Assembly: GCA_019422485.1 (NCBI GenBank)
Contig: JAHZDG010000031.1
Location: 1 to 8,264, forward strand
Reading direction: 5' to 3'
DNA: 8,264 nucleotides
From: Alistipes sp.
GTDB taxonomy: Bacteria; Bacteroidota; Bacteroidia; Bacteroidales; Rikenellaceae
The position numbers were made by a program, and so were the translations under genes. Numbering within the stretch: the stretch's first letter is position 1; each line of letters opens with the position of its first letter. Below, one piece after another: positions 1 through 7,059 of this stretch. The notes below the pieces were generated by a model, which was not told where the DNA came from, did not search any database, and worked only from the letters and a program-made list of their open reading frames with translations.

Positions 1-361
1 CCGTTTCCTTTTCGGTGTGGAACATCACTTCCACGATCTGACCTTCTTTAATCAGGTCAGAGTTTTCGATCATATTGCGGTCGATAACAATCTGTTCGAA
101 CGTTTCGGTGTGCATGAAGTTGCACCCCATGTCGTCTTCGTACAGATATTGATAAGGACGACGTTCCACACGAACGGGTTCGATGTTGACCCCAGCCGTA
201 AAGGTATTTTCGATGGTGCGTCCGTTTTCCAGGTTTTTGAGTTTGGTGCGAACAAAGGCGGGACCTTTGCCAGGTTTAACGTGCTGGAACTCAACTACTA
301 CATAAGTTTTGCCATTGAGTTCGATGCACATTCCGTTTTTCAGATCTGCAGTTGTGGCCAT
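1..361 (-). CDS. efp: Elongation factor P, N-terminal part (cut by the window edge)
   Basis: EF-P binds between the ribosomal P and E sites and helps peptide-bond formation at consecutive prolines, acting in the cytoplasm. Reading leftward from the ATG at 361-359, 120 codons are present, of about 188 usual for the family. They cover the KOW-like N-terminal domain and most of the central OB domain. The start [11 protein letters not shown], the tip loop [16 protein letters not shown] (residues 29-44) and the later ETFEQIVID segment are clear family signatures. The loop-tip residue is Lys32, the position that is modified (beta-lysine, hydroxylation, 5-aminopentanol) or left unmodified in different lineages; here it is followed by Gly-Pro, giving the PGKGP loop type. 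No Shine-Dalgarno sequence precedes the ATG, only an A/T-rich stretch, as is usual in Bacteroidota. The gene lies 133 bp downstream of the patatin gene on the same strand but has its own promoter-like box. The C-terminal OB domain lies outside the window. Identification is very secure. Confidence 0.97.
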   Translation of the reverse strand, partial: MATTADLKNGMCIELNGKTYVVVEFQHVKPGKGPAFVRTKLKNLENGRTIENTFTAGVNIEPVRVERRPYQYLYEDDMGCNFMHTETFEQIVIDRNMIENSDLIKEGQIVEVMFHTEKET

Positions 362-382
362 GCGTTAAAATTTTTTGTGGGG

Positions 383-390
383 CAAAAATA
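383..390 (-). promoter_or_regulatory. Candidate Bacteroidota -7 promoter box for efp
   Basis: On the minus strand this reads TATTTTTG, a full match to the Bacteroidota sigma-ABfr -7 consensus TAnnTTTG. It sits 21 bases upstream of the efp ATG, so transcription would begin near 376 with a very short leader. The expected -33 TTTG is not perfect: about 20 bases upstream there is a T-run (TTTT) instead. The position directly before a highly expressed translation gene supports the call, but A/T-rich DNA gives such matches by chance. Confidence 0.5.
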
Positions 391-494
391 ACATTTTTTT
401 CCGAAAAATAAAAACGACTCTCTTATTCAGCCTTTTCCGCGGTCTGCGCCCAACGCTTCCTCCCCGATAAAGCCCCCTTCGCGAAATCCGTCTT

Positions 495-2804
495 CTAATA
501 AAAAGTTCCTTTCCGGTTGAAAATCGTAAACCCGAAATTGAAGGTCAGGAACCAGTTATGATTGCTGGTCGCATCATATTTCGAAACGGTCAGGGCCACC
601 GGACCGATCGGTGTCTGATAAACCAACGATGAGTTGAAAATATAACGCATGCGTTTACGAACCGATCCCTTGGTTTTGTTCATGTCATCGGGCAGGAAAG
701 CAAAGACACTGTTTTTCCAATAAAAACGGGGACCGAATTCGAAAATCGGCATAATCCCGGCTCCGATGAACGACCGGCTTCGGAAATCTTCCAGATAGAC
801 CAGATAACTGTGATGGGTCGGCGTAAAGGCCGGAGAAACCATATTGGGAACACTTGAATTGGCGAAAGTCGGCTGATTGGTCCAAACGCCCTCCGCCAAA
901 TAGCCCAACGTAAACCATTTGGCCAACGGGAAATAGTTTTCCCGGACAAACCGGGCTCCGAACCAATGGCGATTATGGTGACTGGAATTAGTTATCGAAG
1001 AGGTCGTTCCGGGATAATAATCTTTCCGCCCCGAGACATAAATCACCGAAAGGCTCTGTCTCACACCCCGGGTCGGATACATCAGGTAATTCAGGCTGTT
1101 GCGATCGAACTCGGCCTGAGCCCCCGCAAACAGAAAGCTGGAGTGATCCATCACGTCTTCATCGACGTAATTGGGAATGTTGTAATAACGGAAATGGTCC
1201 CGACCCAGATGCACCCGAAAAGCAAACTGCGTGGAACGACTGGTCGGAAAGACAACGCCTGTCTCCAGGTACAGATCGCCGAACTTATTGTAGAACAGAT
1301 CATTTTTATTGCCCAACCCTCCGAAATCGCTTTTGAAATAATTGTAGTGGTTGTAATTCATGCTATATTCCAGCGCCAGTCGCTTACCCAGGAAAAAGTC
1401 GATGCGGTTGCCCAACTGAGCCGAAGAATACAACGCACTGATGTAACCATCCAACCAATAGGTTTGGGCGCTGCGTCCGATGCGTTTGTACTCCAGACCT
1501 ACATACGCCTGATTCATCGAGGTGGAGGAAATATTCCCGCCCACCATCACCTTGAAACTAGGCTTGGTATGCAGATTGAGTTTCAATTTAAAACGCCCAG
1601 TGGTATCGTTATAAATCACCTGCGGGAAATCGCCTTCGATATCCCCTTCCGAAAGCATTTTGAAATATTCGGAACGGAACTGTTCAAAATCGAAATCATC
1701 TTTCCCGTCCGATTTCGGATCGAGCCGCAACATCCGTTCCACGTAGTCGGTCTGGTGTTCGTTAAGTCCCGTAATTTCATACTCGTCAAACCGCAGTTGC
1801 GGCTCGGCCTGACGAAACTGTGCCCGTCGCGAAGCCAGCTCCACCGTATCGACCCGGCGGGTAATGCGTTCACGAATCGTCGGCATGGCATCAATGGCAT
1901 CGCTGTACCCGCGGCTGATGATATATTCGGCCTTGGCAAAGTCCAACATCCCTACATCATCGAACACATGTTCGATCATGATGTCCTTCTCCCCGGGTAG
2001 CGTATAGTCGGTGTGCATCATCGTCAGGGTCGAGATCTGTTCGACCACATTCTCTTCATCGGGTTTGCTGTTTCCCGACACGCATTTACTGCCAATCAGG
2101 ATATCCGGCGCAAAATCTTCCTGCAACACCTGCCACGGAAAGTTATTGTAAATCCCTCCATCGTACAGCAGGGTCGAATCCTGTTTCAACGGTTTGAACA
2201 CCAACGGAATCGTCATCGACGCCCGAATAGCCTTTCCCAAATCGCCGCTCCGATAGACCACCTCTTTGCGAGCCCCCGCATCGGTCGCAATGCAACGGAA
2301 CGGAACGAACAAATTGTCGAAATTCCCTCCGCACTCGGCATTCGGCCCCGAAAAGAACTCGATAAAGGCCATATCCAGCTGCGTCGAAGGAATCAGATGG
2401 GTCGGAATATGCAAGCGCGATTGTGTATTCTTGCGGCCTTCCCGACTCTCGGGGTCGATCCGCAGGGTAAGCATAGCCGCCGAAGGCCGGGCCTTCTTGA
2501 AATAGAAAATATACCGGTCTTCAATACGCCCCGACATCCAATAACTGATCTGATCGGACTGAAACAATGCAGCCATCTCCTCTGGAGAATACCCGGCCGC
2601 ATACAATCCGCCGATAATCGCCCCCATGGAGGTTCCCGCCACATAATCGACCGGAATTCCGTTCTCCTCCAAGGCACGGAGCACCCCGATATGATAAAGC
2701 CCTTTGGCCCCTCCTCCACTCAACACCAAACCCACCCGCTGAGCCGAAACTGTTCCGACACAAAGCACCATAAAAAGGGCAATTATGCGTTTAATATAGG
2801 TCAT
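495..2804 (-). CDS. Patatin-like phospholipase with POTRA-like domain and C-terminal outer-membrane beta-barrel (PlpD/type Vd-like)
   Basis: A 769-residue protein, probably a serine lipid acyl hydrolase attached to an outer-membrane barrel. Residues 1-22 form a signal peptide (MTYIKR, a hydrophobic run, then VSAQ). The patatin domain follows at once: the oxyanion-hole motif SGGGAKG at 29-35, the nucleophile elbow GTSMG with Ser59, and the dyad Asp215 in DGG (215-217). All catalytic elements are intact. Roughly residues 335-415 look like a single POTRA-like domain (FDEYEITGLNEHQ onward). From about 416 to the end there are alternating aromatic/polar strands typical of an Omp85-like barrel, ending in an aromatic residue (KGTFY). 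This order matches the PlpD-type (type Vd secretion) architecture. A longer frame opens at 2945, but the extra 47 residues are not signal-like and would bury the signal peptide, so the ATG at 2804-2802 is chosen. It is transcribed divergently from pheS. The lipid substrate, and whether the patatin part is released or stays on the barrel, cannot be told from sequence. Confidence 0.9.
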   Translation of the reverse strand: MTYIKRIIALFMVLCVGTVSAQRVGLVLSGGGAKGLYHIGVLRALEENGIPVDYVAGTSMGAIIGGLYAAGYSPEEMAALFQSDQISYWMSGRIEDRYIFYFKKARPSAAMLTLRIDPESREGRKNTQSRLHIPTHLIPSTQLDMAFIEFFSGPNAECGGNFDNLFVPFRCIATDAGARKEVVYRSGDLGKAIRASMTIPLVFKPLKQDSTLLYDGGIYNNFPWQVLQEDFAPDILIGSKCVSGNSKPDEENVVEQISTLTMMHTDYTLPGEKDIMIEHVFDDVGMLDFAKAEYIISRGYSDAIDAMPTIRERITRRVDTVELASRRAQFRQAEPQLRFDEYEITGLNEHQTDYVERMLRLDPKSDGKDDFDFEQFRSEYFKMLSEGDIEGDFPQVIYNDTTGRFKLKLNLHTKPSFKVMVGGNISSTSMNQAYVGLEYKRIGRSAQTYWLDGYISALYSSAQLGNRIDFFLGKRLALEYSMNYNHYNYFKSDFGGLGNKNDLFYNKFGDLYLETGVVFPTSRSTQFAFRVHLGRDHFRYYNIPNYVDEDVMDHSSFLFAGAQAEFDRNSLNYLMYPTRGVRQSLSVIYVSGRKDYYPGTTSSITNSSHHNRHWFGARFVRENYFPLAKWFTLGYLAEGVWTNQPTFANSSVPNMVSPAFTPTHHSYLVYLEDFRSRSFIGAGIMPIFEFGPRFYWKNSVFAFLPDDMNKTKGSVRKRMRYIFNSSLVYQTPIGPVALTVSKYDATSNHNWFLTFNFGFTIFNRKGTFY

Positions 2805-2819
2805 GTCCGAATAAATTGT

Positions 2820-2827
2820 TAATTTTG
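2820..2827 (+). promoter_or_regulatory. Candidate -7 promoter box for the pheS operon
   Basis: TAATTTTG on the plus strand matches the Bacteroidota -7 consensus TAnnTTTG exactly and lies in the 179-bp gap between the divergent patatin and pheS genes. Transcription would begin near 2834, giving a leader of about 150 nt before pheS. No good -33 TTTG lies 19-21 bases upstream, which lowers confidence. A weaker alternative (TAAAATTTG, one base too long) lies at 2913-2921, closer to pheS. No clear -7 match was found on the minus strand for the patatin gene. Confidence 0.3.
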
Positions 2828-2870
2828 TCTGTTCAAGTGCGGTCTTTCTCTTTTCGAGAGCGATCGGCAC

Positions 2871-2890
2871 CCGTTTCACACCAGAAACGG
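2871..2890. repeat. Perfect 7-bp inverted repeat in the patatin/pheS divergent region
   Basis: CCGTTTC (2871-2877) and GAAACGG (2884-2890) are exact reverse complements separated by a 6-base loop (ACACCA). It is not followed by a T-run on either strand, so it is not an ordinary intrinsic terminator. It lies about 94 bp before the pheS ATG and 67 bp before the patatin ATG. It could be a hairpin in the pheS leader RNA, a dyad operator, or chance. Confidence 0.45.
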
Positions 2891-2983
2891 ACAGGTAATG
2901 CGTAAAAATAGTTAAAATTTGGGAACCCGTCGCCATCGCTTCCAAAAACCCGATGCGAACCTTCCCGAAACCCTGTCGACATC

Positions 2984-4012
2984 ATGATAGACAAGATCAA
3001 TGACCTGCTTCAAAAGGTCGAAGAATTTAAACCGAAGGCAGCCTCCGAAATCGAACAGTTTCGGGTAAAACTGCTGGGCCGTAAAGGCGAACTGAACGAT
3101 ATTCTCGAAGAGTTCAAAGGCGTAGCTCCTGAACTCAAACGCGAATTGGGCCAGAAAATCAACGCTCTGAAAACCAGAGCGACCGAAAAAATCAACACCC
3201 TCAAGGCCGAATTCGAAAATCGCATGGAAGACACTCCGGCCGAAGGTGCTCTCGATATGAGCCGCCCGGGAACCGCCGATGAAAACGGCAGCCGCCACCC
3301 CATTTCGCTGGTACGGAATCAGATTGTCGAAATTTTTACGCGACTGGGTTATGTGGTCGCCGAAGGTCCGGAAATCGAAGACGACTGGCATGTCTTTTCG
3401 GCCCTGAACTTCCCGCCCGAACACCCGGCCCGCGACATGCAGGATACTTTCTTCATCGAAAAAAATCCCGATATCCTGTTGCGCACCCACACCAGTTCGA
3501 TCCAGGTCCGCACCATGGAGACGCAAAAACCGCCCATCCGCGTGATCTGCCCGGGACGGGTATTCCGCAACGAAGCGATCTCCTATCGCGCCCACTGCAT
3601 TTTCCACCAGGTGGAAGGGCTTTATATCGACGAAAACGTCTCGTTCGCCGACCTCAAACAGGCCATTCTCTACTTTGCCAAAGAGATGTTCGGGGAACAG
3701 AGTCAGATCCGCATGCGCCCCTCCTACTTCCCCTTCACCGAACCGTCGGCCGAAGTGGATGTCTCCTGTAACCTCTGCGGCGGGAAAGGCTGCAACGTCT
3801 GCAAACACACCGGTTGGCTTGAAATCATGGGCTGCGGCATGGTCGATCCCAATGTCTTGAGCGCTTCGGGGATCGATCCCCAGAAATACTCCGGTTTCGC
3901 TTTCGGGATGGGTGTCGAACGTATCGCCATGCTGAAATACGGCGTGAAAGACCTGCGTCTCTATTTCGAAAACGACCTGCGCTTCCTGCGTCAATTCGAA
4001 AGCGCCCTTTAA
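2984..4012 (+). CDS. pheS: Phenylalanine-tRNA ligase alpha subunit
   Basis: Catalytic subunit of the (alpha-beta)2 class II synthetase that charges tRNA-Phe, in the cytoplasm. At 342 residues it has the usual length. Residues 1-85 form the N-terminal coiled-coil arm that contacts tRNA. The class II core follows: the motif 1 region around 108-145 (LGYVVAEGPEIEDDWHVFSALNFP), motif 2 at 191-213 (GRVFRNEAIS...FHQVEGL), the FTEPSAEVDV segment at 251-260, and motif 3 GMGVERIAMLKYG at 308-320. Ala306 in FAFG is the residue equivalent to E. coli Ala294, which sets the size of the phenylalanine pocket, so normal specificity is expected. A four-cysteine cluster (Cys262, 265, 270, 273; C-x2-C-x4-C-x2-C) precedes the TGWLEI motif, as in many PheS outside the proteobacteria, and may be metal-binding. 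The beta subunit gene pheT is not adjacent. The next gene starts 15 bases after the stop, so pheS probably heads the operon. Confidence 0.98.
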   Translation: MIDKINDLLQKVEEFKPKAASEIEQFRVKLLGRKGELNDILEEFKGVAPELKRELGQKINALKTRATEKINTLKAEFENRMEDTPAEGALDMSRPGTADENGSRHPISLVRNQIVEIFTRLGYVVAEGPEIEDDWHVFSALNFPPEHPARDMQDTFFIEKNPDILLRTHTSSIQVRTMETQKPPIRVICPGRVFRNEAISYRAHCIFHQVEGLYIDENVSFADLKQAILYFAKEMFGEQSQIRMRPSYFPFTEPSAEVDVSCNLCGGKGCNVCKHTGWLEIMGCGMVDPNVLSASGIDPQKYSGFAFGMGVERIAMLKYGVKDLRLYFENDLRFLRQFESAL

Positions 4013-4027
4013 TATCCGCTTGTTCCG

Positions 4028-5767
4028 ATGAGACCGAGGCTGTGGGGATATATCGTACTGGCTACCGCGATGCTCGCTTCGTGCAGCTTCTCGGGACGAA
4101 AAAGTACGCCTCGCTCAGCCCAACAGGCCTATACTTCGCAACGCTTTTTATCCGAAGCGTCGGTTCCACTGCTCTATACCGAAGGGATCAAAAGCGTGCT
4201 GATGGGGGCCGATACCTCCTTGAGTGCCTCGCTGTTCCGACGTGCCCTGGAGCTCGATTCGACCCACGCTCCATCGTGGTACGAATTGGCCATGCTCTAT
4301 CGCGAAGAGCCCGAAAAAGCCATCCCTTATAGCCGAAAAGCCTGTCTGCTGGACAGCACCAATGTCTGGTACGGTTCGCAGTTGGGACAGCTGATGATCG
4401 GAGCCAAACAGTATGATTCGGCCTTGCGGGTCTACAGCTCCCTGATGAAGCTCTCGTCGGACAATCCCGACATCTATTTCCGGCTGGCGGCCCTGTATGA
4501 GATGCAGGGACAACCGTTTCAGGCCATCGCCTTGCTCGATTCGGCGGAAACGCGTTTCGGCATATTGGAACAACTTTCGGGCATGAAACGCCAGCTGCTG
4601 ATGAACGTCAAGTTGTACGACAAAGCCCTCAAGGAGACCAACAGCCTAATCGCCAACTTCCCGTATGACGAGACCAATTATGTGGCTTTGGCCGAAATCT
4701 ACGCCAACATGGGAAAAGACTCCTTGGCCCGAAATGCTTATCAAACGGCACTGGAGTTGAATCCGAACAGCATCCCGACGCTCATCTCGATGAACGAATA
4801 TTACAAAAACACGGGTGACAACCTGTCGTTTCTCTCTTCGGCCAAAAAACTGATGCTGTCGGACGAGATACCTTTGGAGACGAAGATTCTCTTTTACAAG
4901 GAGATCACTCAATCGCGTGATTTTTATCGGGACTTCTTTTTCCCCATCAGCGATCTGATCGGCTCGTTAGCGATCAAATATCCCGACGAATACCGCATCA
5001 CGGAGCTGTATGCCTCCAATCTCATCGCCGGAGGAAACCTGGAAGAGGCCCTGAAACTCTATAAAAACCACCTCATCACCAAAGGGAAACCCAATCGGGA
5101 CGCCTTCAACGAGGTGCTCAACATCGAGGCCTATCTGCAACGCCCGGACTCCCTGGCCAAATACTCGGCCCTGGCTCTGAACTATTATCCGTCGGATCCC
5201 CAACTCTACATCCGAAAAGGTTCGGTGCTGGCCTTTTTCATGAAAGACTATCCGGCGGCCGAAACCGAATACCTCCATGCACTCAAATACGCCCAGGAAG
5301 ACACGCTTCGCAGCTCCATTTACGGCATGTTGGGGGACAATCGCCAAAACATGGGCGACAGCCGGTCAAGCTTCAAATATTACCAGAAAGCGCTTCGTTG
5401 CGACACCACCAATGCAGTGGTATACAACAACTACGCCTATTATCTGAGTGTTTTGGGACAGGAACTCGATTTGGCCGAAGAGATGGCCGCCAAAGCCAAT
5501 CGTCTCGAACCCGGCAACGCCACCTACCTCGATACCCAGGCTTGGGTCTACTTCAAACAGGGGCGCTATACCGAAGCCAAGAATCTGATGCAACAGGCCA
5601 TGGGGCTGGACGGCAACTCCAGCGCCGAATTGATGGTGCATTACGGAGACATTCTGCATGCGCTGGACGACCAATTTATGGCAACTTTTTACTGGAAAAA
5701 AGCATTGGATAAGGGCTATGATGCCAAAGAGATTGAAAAACGTCTAAAATCCGTCGAACAGCCATGA
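4028..5767 (+). CDS. TPR-repeat lipoprotein
   Basis: A 579-residue secreted protein made almost wholly of tetratricopeptide repeats. The N-terminus is a lipoprotein signal: a hydrophobic run, then the lipobox LASC with Cys19 as the predicted lipidated residue. The residues after it (SFSGRKS) lack the acidic patch associated with surface export in Bacteroidota, so a periplasm-facing anchor is the better guess. Clear TPR units are seen near residues 82-113, 114-147, 148-180, 216-249, 391-424, 428-461, 463-497, 498-530 and 534-565, with weaker ones between. Recurrent features are A-x2-Y, G-x2-x-A and the closing L-x-P/D-x-N. TPR solenoids bind other proteins, so a scaffold or assembly role is likely; the partner is unknown. 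It starts 15 bases after pheS, and its stop overlaps the start of the EnvC-like gene by 4 bases (ATGA at 5764-5767). That suggests translational coupling and a shared role at the envelope. From memory, many Bacteroidales have a DUF4292 lipoprotein gene between these two; it is absent here. Confidence 0.9.
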   Translation: MRPRLWGYIVLATAMLASCSFSGRKSTPRSAQQAYTSQRFLSEASVPLLYTEGIKSVLMGADTSLSASLFRRALELDSTHAPSWYELAMLYREEPEKAIPYSRKACLLDSTNVWYGSQLGQLMIGAKQYDSALRVYSSLMKLSSDNPDIYFRLAALYEMQGQPFQAIALLDSAETRFGILEQLSGMKRQLLMNVKLYDKALKETNSLIANFPYDETNYVALAEIYANMGKDSLARNAYQTALELNPNSIPTLISMNEYYKNTGDNLSFLSSAKKLMLSDEIPLETKILFYKEITQSRDFYRDFFFPISDLIGSLAIKYPDEYRITELYASNLIAGGNLEEALKLYKNHLITKGKPNRDAFNEVLNIEAYLQRPDSLAKYSALALNYYPSDPQLYIRKGSVLAFFMKDYPAAETEYLHALKYAQEDTLRSSIYGMLGDNRQNMGDSRSSFKYYQKALRCDTTNAVVYNNYAYYLSVLGQELDLAEEMAAKANRLEPGNATYLDTQAWVYFKQGRYTEAKNLMQQAMGLDGNSSAELMVHYGDILHALDDQFMATFYWKKALDKGYDAKEIEKRLKSVEQP

Positions 5768-6972
5768 GACGTATCGGTTTGATAGGATGTTTATGGGTGA
5801 TGGTCCTGTGCCTGGGGACGATTCACGAAGGCATGGCTCAAAACCAGAGCCTCGAAGCCCTGAAAGAGGAGATCCGTCAGGCAGAAAAGGACATCGAAGC
5901 GACCAACCGGTTGCTGTCGAAAATCCGCAAAGACCAGAAAAGCACCCAAAACGAACTGAAGCTGATCCAAAACCGGATCCGCAACCGAAAGAATATCGTC
6001 TCCAATCTCGACAAACAGACTCAAGTTATCTCCCGCGACATCGGATCCAAAAACGATACCATCTCCTCGCTGAAAACCCAACTGGCCCAACTGCGCAAAG
6101 AGTATGGCGAAATGGTATACAGCGCTTACAAAAACTACAAACTGAACAATTTCATGTTGTTTTTGTTCGCTTCCAAGGACTTCAACGAAGCTACACGTCG
6201 CATCGCCTACATGCGCCGATACAACCGCATGCGTCAGGAAAAAGCAAAAGAGATCGACTCGATTGCCCACACGTTGAACATCCAGATCGACGAATTGCAG
6301 GGTAAGAAAGAAGAATTGACCAAGGTTCGTGACAGCCGTACAGCCGAAATCACCTCATTGGGCAAAGACGAACAACAATATAAATCATCCGCCGACAAAC
6401 TGAAGGCTCAGGCCGGCAAGCTCTCTTCGGATATCAAGAAAAAACAGTCGCAGATCAACCGTCTGCAACAACAGATCCAGCGTATCATTGCCGAAGAGGC
6501 CAAAAAGAACCGCAAAGAGAGCCGTTCTGCCGCCGAGGAACAGTACATCACCGAACTCTCCGGTCGCTTCGACCAGAACAAAGGAAAACTGCCCTATCCG
6601 GTGCAAGGCGGGGTGATTGTCGACCGTTACGGGGTACATGAACATGCTACCCAAAAGGGATTAATGGTAAATAATAAAGGGGTCAATATTGCCGCTGAAC
6701 GGGCTGCTTCGGTTCGCTCGGTATTCGAAGGAGAGGTCAGCCGCATCTTTTTCTTCCAGGGGCTGAACAACAGCGTAATCATCCGACACGGGAATTACCT
6801 GACGGTCTATTCCAACCTGGGCAGCGTCTCCGTGAAAAACGGCGACAAAGTCAGCCTGAACCAGGTAATCGGAAAACTGGCCGACAGCAGCAACGAAGAC
6901 GATTGCGTACTGCATTTCGAGATCTGGCAAGAGACCACCAACCTGAATCCTGAATCTTGGCTAAGACGATAA
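5764..6972 (+). CDS. EnvC-like murein hydrolase activator (coiled coil plus degenerate LytM/M23 domain)
   Basis: A 402-residue exported protein. Residues 1-25 form a signal peptide ending at GMAQ. Residues 27-110 and 160-265 are long charged heptad-rich coiled coils, with a helical segment at 115-155 between them, as in EnvC. Residues 275-400 form a LytM (peptidase M23) fold starting GKLPYPVQGG and ending NLNPESWLRR. The metal and catalytic positions are mostly lost: the HxxxD motif is replaced by Asn304 and Asn308, the YxHL histidine by Asn351, and the first His of HxH by Val382, while His384 in LHFEIW remains. A protein like this should not cleave peptidoglycan. By analogy with E. coli EnvC and NlpD it should instead switch on a separate amidase during cell division. 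That role is inferred from the family and no amidase gene lies in this window. The gene is probably translationally coupled to the TPR lipoprotein through the 4-bp overlap. Confidence 0.9.
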   Translation: MRRIGLIGCLWVMVLCLGTIHEGMAQNQSLEALKEEIRQAEKDIEATNRLLSKIRKDQKSTQNELKLIQNRIRNRKNIVSNLDKQTQVISRDIGSKNDTISSLKTQLAQLRKEYGEMVYSAYKNYKLNNFMLFLFASKDFNEATRRIAYMRRYNRMRQEKAKEIDSIAHTLNIQIDELQGKKEELTKVRDSRTAEITSLGKDEQQYKSSADKLKAQAGKLSSDIKKKQSQINRLQQQIQRIIAEEAKKNRKESRSAAEEQYITELSGRFDQNKGKLPYPVQGGVIVDRYGVHEHATQKGLMVNNKGVNIAAERAASVRSVFEGEVSRIFFFQGLNNSVIIRHGNYLTVYSNLGSVSVKNGDKVSLNQVIGKLADSSNEDDCVLHFEIWQETTNLNPESWLRR

Positions 6973-6999
6973 GTTTCGGCCAAAAACAAGATATTGCCG

Positions 7000-7049
7000 C
7001 CTGAAAACGGCTCCGGAACCGAATGAATCGGAACCGGAAACCTGAAAAC
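7000..7049. repeat. Small inverted repeat framed by a 9-bp direct repeat, between the EnvC-like gene and ybeY
   Basis: CCTGAAAAC occurs at 7000-7008 and again at 7041-7049. Between them lies an inverted repeat: CCGG (7013-7016), AA, CCGA (7019-7022), a 5-base loop (ATGAA), TCGG (7028-7031), AA, CCGG (7034-7037). The arms pair as 4 bp, a 2x2 A/A internal loop, then 4 bp. No T-run follows, so a terminator is unlikely. It lies 22 bases before the ybeY ATG, in the only sizeable gap of the plus-strand gene run. It may be an RNA hairpin affecting ybeY expression or the remains of local duplication. Confidence 0.45.
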
Positions 7050-7059
7050 AACACCAGTC

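Noticed and set aside
362..494. Possible intrinsic terminator after the patatin gene, before efp
   Set aside because: There is G-rich sequence and an A/T-rich tract, but no convincing stem directly followed by a T-run on the minus strand.
966..2000. Long plus-strand open frame (344 codons) antisense to the patatin gene
   Set aside because: It lies wholly inside the patatin gene, has no recognisable domain and its low-complexity translation is a typical reverse-strand shadow. The patatin frame has intact motifs throughout.
2805..2945. N-terminal extension of the patatin gene to the ATG at 2945
   Set aside because: The extra 47 residues are not conserved-looking and would place the clear signal peptide internally. 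The extension also uses up nearly all of the space needed for the divergent promoters.
2912..3994. Long minus-strand open frame (360 codons) antisense to pheS
   Set aside because: It mirrors pheS codons almost exactly and arises because TTA, CTA and TCA codons are rare in pheS. It has no family signature.
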